Positions 27,922-36,571 of a stretch of DNA of 64,000 bases are shown here, piece after piece. The stretch is from Chitinophagaceae bacterium. Lineage in GTDB: Bacteria; Bacteroidota; Bacteroidia; Chitinophagales; Chitinophagaceae. The first letter of the stretch is position 1. Each line of letters opens with the position of its first letter. A model generated the notes under the pieces. That model saw nothing but the letters and a program-made list of their open reading frames with translations, searched no databases and had not been told where the DNA came from. A program made the translations under genes and the position numbers. Where the stretch lies: NCBI GenBank assembly GCA_019638615.1, contig JAHBTL010000016.1, forward strand, positions 62,001 through 126,000, written 5' to 3'.

Positions 27922-28362
27922 GATTAATTTGAAAATGAGAGAGAGAATGTGAGAATATGAATGTGGAAATGAGAAGAAAGTGCAGGAATGTGGGGAAGTC
28001 AAGGTTGGTTATATACTATAGCTGATGTGGTAGATATATAGTTGCATAATCTTTAATTGGATTTGTTCTGGTGTGCCGTCCTTCTTGGCAGGAGGAGGAT
28101 AAGAACCTGCCGCTGCCTGCCATTCGGCAGTTCAGGCAGGCGAACGACGTTCAGTCGGGTGGGGATGAGGCTAAAAATTTGACAATGTGTAAACTGCTGA
28201 AAGCTGATCGCTCATGGCTCATAGCTGATAGCTGGCGGCTGAAAGCAATCAACCATAACCTCAAACTATAAACCTCAAACCATAAACCTCGGCTGATAGC
28301 TCAAAACCGACAGCACATATTTTTATAAATTGGCATATTCTTTCTCCTTTTTGTTTATCTTA
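27922..28362. repeat. Gene-free repeat region after the permease array
   Basis: The gap holds AATGTGAGAATATG-type short repeats (27927-27990) and a REP-like element of the spacer family (28025-28171) with an added GC palindrome near 28110-28140. A long heptamer tract (28193-28320) begins TGCTGAA, AGCTGAT and drifts into ACCTCAA-ACCATAA units. Unlike the permease leaders, this tract ends 40-70 bp before the next plausible start codon. No gene is evident. Confidence 0.75.
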
Positions 28363-28383
28363 ATGCCGCTTTTTAATCTTGAT

Positions 28384-29625
28384 ATGCTTATGCCAAGACA
28401 ACCCGTATTATTTTTAGCCACTTTTCTTATAATATTCGTATTAATGTCCTGCAACGAAACTCCTGCTGTACAGCCTGCTGAATATGCAAAAGGCAGCTAT
28501 GGCTATGATGCCACGTTCCTGAAAAAACATTTGCAGCATACCATTGAGCTGAGAAATGATGCCGGCGCCAGGGTGTTGATCACAGCCGATTACCAGGGAA
28601 GAGTAATGACCAGCTCGGCAAACAGTGATTCGGGTAACAGCTTTGGCTGGCTCAATTACGATCTTATTGCTTCAGGAGGGTTTAAACAACAGTTTAACCC
28701 TGTCGGCGGGGAAGAACGGTTCTGGATCGGCCCCGAGGGAGGTCAGTTCTCCTTTTATTTTAAGAAGGGAGATTCTTTCGATATTAAAAACTGGCAGGTG
28801 CCTTCTTTTATTGATACGGTCGCTTACCGCGTGGCCAGATCGGACAGCAACAGTATATTGTTTACTCATGAAGCCGCTTTCGATAATTTTAGCGGTACCC
28901 CTTTTAAGATCGAAGTAAACAGAACAATCAGCCTGCTGGATGAAGCAGCATTGGGCAAACGCTTACAGTCGGGCATACCCGAAAATGTAAGCTGGGTGGC
29001 TTACGAAACAGAAAACGTTATTAAAAACGAAGGTACAGCCGAATGGAAAAAAGAAACAGGCCTGTTATCTGTCTGGCTTTTAGGGATGTTTACCCCCTCT
29101 GAAGAAACGGTTGCTATTGTACCTTTTAAAAACCGCCCCGACGCAAAAAAGCACATCACCGATAATTATTTCGGGCAAATTCCTTCCGACAGGCTGATAA
29201 TGAAAGACAGCGTACTGCTCCTGAAATGCGATGGAAAGCACCGCAGCAAGCTGGGGCTTTCACCTGTCATTGCCAAGCCTCTGGCTGCCAGCTTTGACTT
29301 TAAAAAAAATGTTCTCACTTTTATTTTGTTTGATGTGGATACTGCCGGCGCGTATGTAAATTCAAAATGGGAGATACAAAAAGAACCGTATAAGGGAGAT
29401 GTTGTAAATTCCTATAACGATGGACCTCTGCAGGACGGATCACAACTGGGCCCATTTTATGAGCTCGAATCTTCATCGGCTGCCAGGCCGCTTAAACCCG
29501 GAGAATCATTCACATATAAGCAGGTGACCTGCCATTTTGAAGGCGATTTTGCTTCGCTTGACAAGCTTGCCGTGCATTTATTAGGCATTGGCCTTAACGA
29601 TGCACGGATGCAGCAAACATTATAG
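28384..29625 (+). CDS. DUF6786-like lipoprotein
   Basis: The frame is open from 28330, with ATGs at 28363, 28384 and 28390. I chose 28384 because it leaves a compact signal peptide ending in the lipobox-like FVLMSC (about 413 aa). The mature part contains QGRVMTSSANSDSGNSFGW and NPVGGEERFWIGPEGGQFS. I associate these motifs with the uncharacterised DUF6786 family, which looks like a beta-rich, mutarotase-like secreted protein. It stands alone between the permease array and an FAH-family gene, and a carbohydrate-related role is only a guess. The family name rests on recall, not on a search. Confidence 0.7.
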   Translation: MLMPRQPVLFLATFLIIFVLMSCNETPAVQPAEYAKGSYGYDATFLKKHLQHTIELRNDAGARVLITADYQGRVMTSSANSDSGNSFGWLNYDLIASGGFKQQFNPVGGEERFWIGPEGGQFSFYFKKGDSFDIKNWQVPSFIDTVAYRVARSDSNSILFTHEAAFDNFSGTPFKIEVNRTISLLDEAALGKRLQSGIPENVSWVAYETENVIKNEGTAEWKKETGLLSVWLLGMFTPSEETVAIVPFKNRPDAKKHITDNYFGQIPSDRLIMKDSVLLLKCDGKHRSKLGLSPVIAKPLAASFDFKKNVLTFILFDVDTAGAYVNSKWEIQKEPYKGDVVNSYNDGPLQDGSQLGPFYELESSSAARPLKPGESFTYKQVTCHFEGDFASLDKLAVHLLGIGLNDARMQQTL

Positions 29626-29699
29626 GTGCAATAAGAGTATATTATTTATAAAAAAAGCTCCTCATACCTGTAATCTTATTTGGATCAAAGCATATACCA

Positions 29700-30545
29700 A
29701 TGAAGCTTTTTAAAACAGCAAAAGGAAACATACTTCAACAGAACGATAAATATTACAGCAATTCATCAGCTTTTGATGAGCTGATCAATCGTGAAAATCT
29801 GTATGGTTATCTTTCTTCTTTGCAGGGGTTTACACCAATAACGGATGGAGATGCGCAATTGATTTTAAAAGATCATATACAACCTCCCGTTCAAAGCCAG
29901 GAAGTATGGGCTGCGGGTGTAACTTACCTACGCAGCAGGGATGCAAGAATGGAGGAGTCCAAAGAATCGGGCGGGGCAACCTTTTACGATAAAGTGTATG
30001 AAGCAGAGCGCCCGGAGCTGTTTTTTAAATCATTGCCGCACAGGGTAGCGGGCACCGGGCAGGATGTGTATATACGCCGGGATTCTACCTGGAATGTACC
30101 GGAGCCGGAACTCACGCTTTTCATCAACAGCAAAGGAAATATCCAGGCATATACTATCGGCAACGACATGAGCTCCAGGAGCATAGAAGGCGAAAATCCG
30201 CTGTATCTTCCGCAGGCGAAGTCTTATGAAAGAAGCGCGGCGCTGGGCCCCGGCCTCTATATTCCTGAAAAGCCTGTTTCGCCGGATACGACCATCAGCA
30301 TGAACATTGTTCGCGGAGGGAAAATTGTTTTCGGGGGATCTATAAAAATCAACCAGATGAAAAGATCGCTCACAGAGCTGGCAGGTTTCCTTTACCGTGA
30401 AACCGATTTTCCCACAGGCAGCTTTTTAATGACCGGTACCTGTCTTGTGCCCGATAATAATTTTACGCTGCATGAAAACGATGTGGTTGATATCACCATT
30501 CAGGATATAGGCACTTTATCTAACCGTGTTACCTATAAGCCATAA
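29700..30545 (+). CDS. Fumarylacetoacetate hydrolase family protein, sugar-acid dehydratase type
   Basis: The 281-aa cytoplasmic enzyme carries the FAH-family core: GVTYLRSRDARMEES near residue 80, YEAERPELFFK near 100, and the metal-site region PEPELTLFIN followed by GNDMSSRSIEGENPLYLPQ. SSRSIEGENPLYLPQAK is characteristic of the FAH members that dehydrate 2-keto-3-deoxy sugar acids (pentonate or L-arabinonate pathway) rather than of true fumarylacetoacetase. The exact substrate cannot be told from sequence. It is convergent with the SDR gene, with only 30 bp between the stop codons. The start ATG follows an A/T-rich leader. Confidence 0.82.
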   Translation: MKLFKTAKGNILQQNDKYYSNSSAFDELINRENLYGYLSSLQGFTPITDGDAQLILKDHIQPPVQSQEVWAAGVTYLRSRDARMEESKESGGATFYDKVYEAERPELFFKSLPHRVAGTGQDVYIRRDSTWNVPEPELTLFINSKGNIQAYTIGNDMSSRSIEGENPLYLPQAKSYERSAALGPGLYIPEKPVSPDTTISMNIVRGGKIVFGGSIKINQMKRSLTELAGFLYRETDFPTGSFLMTGTCLVPDNNFTLHENDVVDITIQDIGTLSNRVTYKP

Positions 30546-30575
30546 AAGCTTAAAAGATAAACCCGGTATCCCTTA

Positions 30576-31343
30576 TCACTGAACGGTATATCCACCGTCG
30601 ATCACCATTGCCTGCCCCGTTATGCCGCCGGTGTTTTCACCTGCAAGAAAACATACCATGGCAGCTATTTCATTTACCTGTAATAAACGTTTTTGAGGAA
30701 CCAGCGGGTAGATCACTTCCTCCAATACTTTTTCCAGCGGTACAGACCTTGTCCGGGCAATATCCGCCAGTTGGTTCCTTACCAGGTCTGTGTCCACATA
30801 GCCGGGGCAAACCGCATTTACGGTAATGCCCGATGTTGCTGTTTCCAGCGCGGTTACTTTTGTAAGTCCTATCAACCCATGTTTTGCGCTGTTGTAAGCA
30901 GCTTTTCCCGCAAAACCTATCAACCCGTTTACTGAAGCCATGTTGATGATACGTCCGTATTGCTTTTGCTTCATATAGGGCAGCACATGTTTAATGGCAA
31001 TGAAAGGTGCAGTAAGCATGACGTCAAGCATATACCGGAATTTTTCAGTCGGAAATTCTTCCACTGGCGACACATATTGTAATCCCGCGTTATTCACCAG
31101 TACGTCTATCGTACCGTGTTGCCGGTAAATATCCGAAAAGAGCTGCTGTATCTCTGCCTCACTGGTCACGTCGCAGGCATACCCCGACGCCGATCCCCCG
31201 GGCAGCTTTTCAAGCGCCTTATTCAACATATCCTGCTTCAGATCCAGCAACACTACATGAAAGCCTGCCCGGGTAAAAGCCTGTGCTATGGCAAACCCGA
31301 TGCCTCCCGCAGCTCCTGTAACAATAACAACGCCTGACTGCAT
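30576..31343 (-). CDS. 3-hydroxybutyrate dehydrogenase-like short-chain dehydrogenase
   Basis: This 255-aa NAD(P)-dependent SDR has the cofactor motif TGAAGGIG at residues 9-16, NNAGLQYVSPVEEFP at about 85, the catalytic Ser in MASVNGLIGF, and the YNSAKHG active-site Tyr/Lys. The motif NAGLQYVSPVEEFPTEKF and the C-terminal GQAMVIDGGYTVQ match D-3-hydroxybutyrate dehydrogenases, which interconvert 3-hydroxybutyrate and acetoacetate. The length is that of the family. It starts 268 bp from the divergent ROK kinase gene. Confidence 0.82.
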   Translation of the reverse strand: MQSGVVIVTGAAGGIGFAIAQAFTRAGFHVVLLDLKQDMLNKALEKLPGGSASGYACDVTSEAEIQQLFSDIYRQHGTIDVLVNNAGLQYVSPVEEFPTEKFRYMLDVMLTAPFIAIKHVLPYMKQKQYGRIINMASVNGLIGFAGKAAYNSAKHGLIGLTKVTALETATSGITVNAVCPGYVDTDLVRNQLADIARTRSVPLEKVLEEVIYPLVPQKRLLQVNEIAAMVCFLAGENTGGITGQAMVIDGGYTVQ

Positions 31344-31460
31344 AATAAAAATTTAAAGCGTAAATATCAAAGCGATGGCTCAGCCATCTTTTACCGGAAA
31401 AATAACCCTATATCAGGACATGACAAAGCTAGCAGGCGCATTCCAGATTTTTGTACCATT

Positions 31461-31515
31461 TTCCCCTCGCCCCCCAACGTTCGGGGCAAGGAGAGGGAGC
31501 GGTAGGGGTGAGGTT
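31461..31515. repeat. REP-like palindromic repeat
   Basis: This C-rich dyad (CCCCTCGCC...GGTGAGG) includes CCCCC-AACGTT-CGGGG. On the opposite strand it reads CTCACCCC..., like the elements after permease copies 1, 2 and 8. It lies between the divergent SDR and ROK genes. Confidence 0.65.
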
Positions 31516-31611
31516 AACTTAAATAAAGCGAAAATCTGGAATACGCCCGGCTATCCTGAATCCTGTAGCTAAAATATTTTCTGCTATATTTAAACATCTA
31601 AAATACGATAC

Positions 31612-32571
31612 ATGCTTCTGGGATTTGATATCGGCGGCACCAAATGCGCTGTAACATTAGGAAAAGAAAAAAATACAAAAGAGCTCAACATACTTGGCAA
31701 AGAAAGGATGCTCACCCGGGGCACGCCGGAACAAATGATCGGGAAAATGTTTTCTGCTGCCGATCGTCTCCTTACTGCCAATCATCTTACATGTCAAAAC
31801 ATATCAGGTATCGGTATCAGTTGTGGCGGCCCGTTGAGCAGTAAAACAGGCACGATCCTGTCTCCGCCCAATTTGCCGGGCTGGGACAATATACCCATTG
31901 TTGAAGCAGGGTTTAAAAAATTCGGGATACGCCCTGTACTGCAAAACGACGCCAATGCCTGCGCCGTTGCCGAATGGAAATACGGTGCGGGGAAGGGATA
32001 CGATAATATCATATTTCTCACCTTCGGAACGGGTATGGGCGCAGGATTGATTTTGAACGGACAATTATATTCAGGCACCACGGATCTTGCGGGAGAGGTT
32101 GGGCATCTCCGGCTTGCAGAAATGGGACCCGTAGGTTTCGGTAAAGCCGGTTCATTTGAAGGATTCTGCAGCGGCGGCGGCATTGCGCAATTGGCACAAA
32201 TAAAAGTAAGGGAGCAATTACAGATGGGGCACCCTGTGTCGTTTTGCAAAAATTTGGATGAGCTTCCGGGACTGACCGCTAAAACCGTTGCGGATGCCGC
32301 CAATAATGGAGATGAGCTGGCCAAAGAAATTTATCGTATCTGCGGGTTTTACCTGGGCAGGGGACTGTCGTTGCTGATAGACATCCTGAATCCCCAGGTA
32401 ATCATACTCGGAAGCATTTTCGAGAGAAGCGGCGCCCTGCTGCATTCCACCATGCATGAAGTGATCGGCAAAGAAGCGTTGAAAGATGCGTATACCGATT
32501 GCAAAATACTCCCCGCTGCATTGGGCGAATCAATCGGAGATTACGCGGCGTTGTCGCTGGCAACGATGTGA
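31612..32571 (+). CDS. ROK family sugar kinase
   Basis: The 319-aa cytoplasmic protein begins with the ROK phosphate-1 motif MLLGFDIGGTKCAV and has the adenosine-side motif LTFGTGMGAGLIL and the sugar-site region LAGEVGHLRL. In most ROK kinases a Cys-rich zinc site (CxCGxxGCxE) follows; here the same place reads GPVGFGKAGSFEGFCSGGG, so the zinc cysteines are absent. Glucokinase, GlcNAc kinase and related activities are all possible. ROK kinases such as Bacteroides RokA phosphorylate GlcNAc formed in sialic-acid catabolism, and that pathway is encoded 12 kb away, so GlcNAc is an attractive but unproven substrate. Confidence 0.85.
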   Translation: MLLGFDIGGTKCAVTLGKEKNTKELNILGKERMLTRGTPEQMIGKMFSAADRLLTANHLTCQNISGIGISCGGPLSSKTGTILSPPNLPGWDNIPIVEAGFKKFGIRPVLQNDANACAVAEWKYGAGKGYDNIIFLTFGTGMGAGLILNGQLYSGTTDLAGEVGHLRLAEMGPVGFGKAGSFEGFCSGGGIAQLAQIKVREQLQMGHPVSFCKNLDELPGLTAKTVADAANNGDELAKEIYRICGFYLGRGLSLLIDILNPQVIILGSIFERSGALLHSTMHEVIGKEALKDAYTDCKILPAALGESIGDYAALSLATM

Positions 32572-32691
32572 GCCCTGCCATTTTATTGCTTCATCAAAAC
32601 CCGGAAGATAACGTTAACGAATACCCTAATATATAGATTGTCACAAATAAGTCAGTTTCCTCCTTTCGTAATAAAGTTTCCTCATTTAGCA

Positions 32692-32721
32692 AATCATTGC
32701 TTTATCATGCACCTACTTTTG
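32692..32721 (+). promoter_or_regulatory. Bacteroidota-type promoter for the PepSY gene
   Basis: TACTTTTG at 32714-32721 fits the -7 consensus TAnnTTTG, and a TTG-containing -33-like element lies at about 32697. Transcription would start near 32728, leaving a leader of roughly 15 nt before the ATG at 32744. Confidence 0.6.
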
Positions 32722-32743
32722 CAAAAAATTCAGGTAACTGTTT

Positions 32744-34015
32744 ATGAGGCAAGCGGGCGGAAATATTATTAAGAAGAAAAAAAGTAGTTCCCGAAGCGTA
32801 TTTTACCGGGTTTCCGCATGGCTGCATTTATGGCTGGGACTTGTTTCCGGTATCATTATGGTGATCGTATGCCTTACCGGCTGTATATGGGTTTTCCAGG
32901 ATGAGATTACAACGTGGATGGAGCCTGAAACCAAAGTTGCTGCAGAAAATAAGCCGGTCATCGCTCCATCGGTACTGATGCATATGGCAGATTCTTTGTA
33001 TCCTAAAAAGAAACCAAACTACGCTACTTACCAGCAAGGTAAAGCCATTACCCTGGCATTGGGCCAGGGGCGGAGAGGCAATACCATACTCCGCATCAAT
33101 CCTTATACAGCAGAAGTTATCAAAAAAGTAGAAAGAAAAGAAGGAGAAACGGATTTTTTTCGTTTCATATTGAACGGGCACCGGTTTTTATGGCTGCCTT
33201 ATGAAATAGGACGGCCTATAGTAAACTATGGTACACTCATATTCGTGATCATCCTGATTACCGGTATGGTATTGTGGTGGCCCAGAAAGTGGACGAAATC
33301 CACCCGTGAACAAAGCTTTAAAATCAAATGGAAAGCTTCTTTCAAAAGGGTGAATTACGATCTTCACAACGTGCTGGGATTCTACTCCCTGCTGGTATTA
33401 CTGGCTATTGCGCTCACTGGAATGGTGTATGGCATTGAATGGTACAGCAAAGGATTGTATTGGGTCACATCCGGTGGACAGACATTGCCGGATTTTAAAA
33501 GGAGCGCCTCAGATTCTTTGCAGCTCGGTAAATTCTATACGCCGCAGCAGGTAATGGATGTTTCGTGGAACAAAGTAATTACAGACCACCCTGAAGCAAA
33601 AGGGTTTTACTATGCATTTGCAGATACGTCCAGGCCTTCGTCTGCCATATCCATTACTATATACCCAACCGTAGGTAAATATTACAATAACAGGAGCTTT
33701 GTTTTTGACCAGCATACCGGGCAACAGCTACCCGCAGCTAATAAAGTGTATGATACCAGCTTTGAAGATGCCCCGACAGGCGCTAAGATCAGGCGGATGA
33801 ATTATGATATACATGTGGGGTCTATATTGGGCTTACCGGGTAAGATACTGGCTTTTTTTGCATCCCTTATTGGGGCAAGCTTACCGATAACAGGCTTTAT
33901 TGTATGGTGGGGAAAGCAAAAGAAAAAATCCAAAAAAGGAAAAGCCAAACCTGCTTCTCGAAAGGAAAAAACGCCGATTGTTCAAATAAAAAAGGAAACT
34001 ATGCCGGCAACATAA
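32744..34015 (+). CDS. PepSY-domain membrane protein (XusC/PiuB-like)
   Basis: The 423-aa inner-membrane protein belongs to the PepSY-associated TM-helix family, linked to siderophore-iron reduction or uptake. It has a Lys-rich N-terminus and four hydrophobic segments: WLHLWLGLVSGIIMVIVCL at about 27-48, TLIFVIILITGMVLWW at about 170, FYSLLVLLAIALTGMVYG at about 215, and a C-terminal segment at about 365-390. His residues in WLHLWLG, LNGHRFLW and DLHNVLGFY are candidate heme or metal ligands. The C-terminus is very Lys-rich. It leads a gene set with a TonB receptor and a DUF4374 lipoprotein, the same composition as the Bacteroides XusABC xenosiderophore system. Confidence 0.82.
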   Translation: MRQAGGNIIKKKKSSSRSVFYRVSAWLHLWLGLVSGIIMVIVCLTGCIWVFQDEITTWMEPETKVAAENKPVIAPSVLMHMADSLYPKKKPNYATYQQGKAITLALGQGRRGNTILRINPYTAEVIKKVERKEGETDFFRFILNGHRFLWLPYEIGRPIVNYGTLIFVIILITGMVLWWPRKWTKSTREQSFKIKWKASFKRVNYDLHNVLGFYSLLVLLAIALTGMVYGIEWYSKGLYWVTSGGQTLPDFKRSASDSLQLGKFYTPQQVMDVSWNKVITDHPEAKGFYYAFADTSRPSSAISITIYPTVGKYYNNRSFVFDQHTGQQLPAANKVYDTSFEDAPTGAKIRRMNYDIHVGSILGLPGKILAFFASLIGASLPITGFIVWWGKQKKKSKKGKAKPASRKEKTPIVQIKKETMPAT

Positions 34016-34081
34016 CTAATCAAATAAACATGTTTTTACAGGCGGGGGCAGGCCTCACCGACCGGAAAATTAAAAAGAAAA

Positions 34082-34125
34082 GAGCCGCACAGGTGCAACT
34101 GTAACGGCTCATCCGCCGAAGCGGA
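34082..34125 (+). promoter_or_regulatory. Two stem-loops in the leader of the TonB receptor gene
   Basis: GAGCCG (34082-34087) pairs with CGGCTC (34105-34110), and TCCGC (34112-34116) pairs with GCGGA (34121-34125) around CGAA. They sit 30-70 nt before the receptor ATG. They could be a processing or attenuation element. I could not match them to a riboswitch class. Confidence 0.4.
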
Positions 34126-34154
34126 GCTTTCAAATCTGTTCAATTTTTAAGCAT

Positions 34155-36542
34155 ATGCAATATAAACAAATATTGTTAACAGGTATACTATGCCTGTGCA
34201 TTCAACTATTAACTGCGCAACAAAAAAATGTAACCGGCACTGTATCGGGAATTGTCAGAGATAAAGCCGGGGCTCCTGTTCCACACGCAACAGTCAGCGT
34301 TAAAAAATCATCCATAGCCACCACTGCCGGAGAAAACGGCCGGTTTGTACTGGACAATGTTCCCGCAGGTAATAAAATAATTGTTATTTCGGCTGTAGGT
34401 TTTGCAGAGGTTGAAAAGAAAGTGGTAGTAGAGCAGGATAAAACAACAGCACTGACTATTGAGACCGAGCCTATAGGAACTACGCTCGAAACCGTCTCGG
34501 TCATCGGCCGTTCCGCAACACAGCTCGCCAACAGGCAGTCGTATAATATTACTGCGATTGACGCCAAACAACTGCACAATTCCACGCTAGATCTTTCGCA
34601 TACGCTTGACCGTGTGTCGGGCGTGCGTGTAAGGGAAACAGGTGGTGTAGGCTCAAGCTTTAATTTTTCACTGAATGGTTTTTCCGGCAACCAGGTGCGG
34701 TTCTTTTTAGATGGAGTGCCAATGGATAATTTCGGATCTTCTTTCCAGATCAATAATATACCGATCAATTTTGCAGACCGGGTTGAGGTATATAAGGGCG
34801 TTGTGCCGATATGGCTTGGCTCAGATGCCCTGGGGGGCGCTGTAAACATTATTACGGGCAATAAGTACAGGAATTATATAGATGCATCTTATTCCTACGG
34901 TTCATTTAATACTCATCGTTCCGCGATCAATACCGCCTTTACTACCCGCAAAGGATTTACGGTTCAGTTGAATGCCTTCCAGAATTATTCCGACAATAAT
35001 TACAAGGTAACATTGGATGTTGCGGATATCAATACCGGTAAATATTACCCCAATACAACTGTAAAACGTTTTCACGACAACTATCATAATGAAACACTGG
35101 TTACCAATATAGGTTTCGTAAATAAAAAATGGGCCGACAGGTTTTTAGTGGGCATTACGCTTGGCAAAAACAGCAAGGAAATACAAACAGGGGCTCGTAT
35201 GGTTTCTGTATTTGGGGCATGGAACCGGAAAGGCTCTATTATAATGCCTGCCCTGAAGTATCAAAAAAGAGATTTGATCGTAAAGGGACTGGATGTTGTG
35301 GTAAATGCCAACTACAACCTGGGCAGTGAGCAGAACATTGATACTGCGTTCAGGCGTTATGACTGGCTTGGCAATTATAAACAATACGACGGACCGGGCG
35401 GCGAAAGGTCGAGAACCATGTATAAGTTTAAAAATAATATTGGTTTAGCTACCGCAACGCTCTCTTACAAAATAAGTGACAATCATTCTGTTGCTGTTAA
35501 TAATGTATATAGTTCGTTCAACAGGAAAGGCAGCGATGAACTATTTCCGGATGATGCTAAATACCAGCAACCACAGCAAACAGATAAAAATATCCTTGGC
35601 TTCAGCTATAAGTATGATTATAAAAGCAAGTGGAGCATCATGGCTTTTGGCAAGCACCTGTTTCAGCACGCGCATACCCGCGTATCATATAATCCCTCCG
35701 GAAATTACGGTGATGTAGCGTATAAAGACCAGGACAATATTACCAGCAAAATGGGATACGGCATCGCCTCCAGTTATTTTATAACATCTGCATTGCAGGT
35801 AAAAGCTTCTTACGAAAGAAGCAACCGTTTACCGGAGAATGAAGAAATGTTTGGTGATTTGATCAACCAGGAAAGCAACTTTAATTTAAAGCCCGAAAGA
35901 AGCGACAATTTTAATTTGGGCATGCATTATTCCTTTAAGCTGAACGAAGATCATCGTTTCGCGGTATCAGCAGGAGGCATTTACAGGAGAGCTACAGATT
36001 TCATTTATTTCAGGTTGAATGCTAACCAGTCTATGTTGGTAGCCGATAATCTTGCCGGCGTAAAAAATACCGGGGGAGAAGGCGAGATAAGATATTCTTA
36101 CAAAACATGGTTGTCTGCAGGTGTAAATTTTACATACCAGAATATCATCAACAAGCGCAAATATGAGCCGGGGTATACCAGTGTGAGCCTGGTGTACAAC
36201 GACCGTATGCCCAATCTCCCCTTCATGTTTGGCAACGCGGATGCAGCTGTCTATTTCAAGAATGTGTGGAAGGAAGGAGATAATCTCAGCATAGGCTACA
36301 ACCTGCTGTATGTGCATGCATTTTACCTGTACTGGCCCAGCCAGGGAGGCAGCAAAGACAAGTATGGCATACCGCAGCAACTGGCGCATGATGTAAACAT
36401 TATCTATACTTTAAAAAACGGACGATACAATATTGGGCTTGAGTGTAAAAACATTACCAACGACCAGCTTTACGACAATTTCAGCCTGCAAAAACCGGGC
36501 AGGGGCTTTTATGGTAAGCTCCGGTATTTTTTCGCAAAATAA
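34155..36542 (+). CDS. TonB-dependent receptor, siderophore type
   Basis: The 795-aa outer-membrane receptor has a signal peptide ending near LLTAQ (residue 22) and a carboxypeptidase-regulatory-like beta-sandwich (about 25-110; GTVSGIVRDKAGAPVPHATV). The plug domain (about 115-235) includes RVSGVRVRETGG, FFLDGVPMDN and VYKGVVPIWLGSDALGGAV, followed by a beta-barrel to the terminal KLRYFFAK. It is the likely energy-coupled importer for a ferric siderophore or heme-like ligand, judged by its neighbours: the PepSY protein upstream and the DUF4374 lipoprotein 29 bp downstream. In the Xus comparison it takes the XusA place. The ligand is unknown. Confidence 0.88.
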   Translation: MQYKQILLTGILCLCIQLLTAQQKNVTGTVSGIVRDKAGAPVPHATVSVKKSSIATTAGENGRFVLDNVPAGNKIIVISAVGFAEVEKKVVVEQDKTTALTIETEPIGTTLETVSVIGRSATQLANRQSYNITAIDAKQLHNSTLDLSHTLDRVSGVRVRETGGVGSSFNFSLNGFSGNQVRFFLDGVPMDNFGSSFQINNIPINFADRVEVYKGVVPIWLGSDALGGAVNIITGNKYRNYIDASYSYGSFNTHRSAINTAFTTRKGFTVQLNAFQNYSDNNYKVTLDVADINTGKYYPNTTVKRFHDNYHNETLVTNIGFVNKKWADRFLVGITLGKNSKEIQTGARMVSVFGAWNRKGSIIMPALKYQKRDLIVKGLDVVVNANYNLGSEQNIDTAFRRYDWLGNYKQYDGPGGERSRTMYKFKNNIGLATATLSYKISDNHSVAVNNVYSSFNRKGSDELFPDDAKYQQPQQTDKNILGFSYKYDYKSKWSIMAFGKHLFQHAHTRVSYNPSGNYGDVAYKDQDNITSKMGYGIASSYFITSALQVKASYERSNRLPENEEMFGDLINQESNFNLKPERSDNFNLGMHYSFKLNEDHRFAVSAGGIYRRATDFIYFRLNANQSMLVADNLAGVKNTGGEGEIRYSYKTWLSAGVNFTYQNIINKRKYEPGYTSVSLVYNDRMPNLPFMFGNADAAVYFKNVWKEGDNLSIGYNLLYVHAFYLYWPSQGGSKDKYGIPQQLAHDVNIIYTLKNGRYNIGLECKNITNDQLYDNFSLQKPGRGFYGKLRYFFAK

Positions 36543-36571
36543 AATCATAAAAAATTAAAACAACATACACA

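Noticed and set aside
34016-34154. Cobalamin or other riboswitch before the TonB receptor
   Set aside because: Two hairpins are present, but the conserved B12-box and junction sequences are not, and the leader is short.
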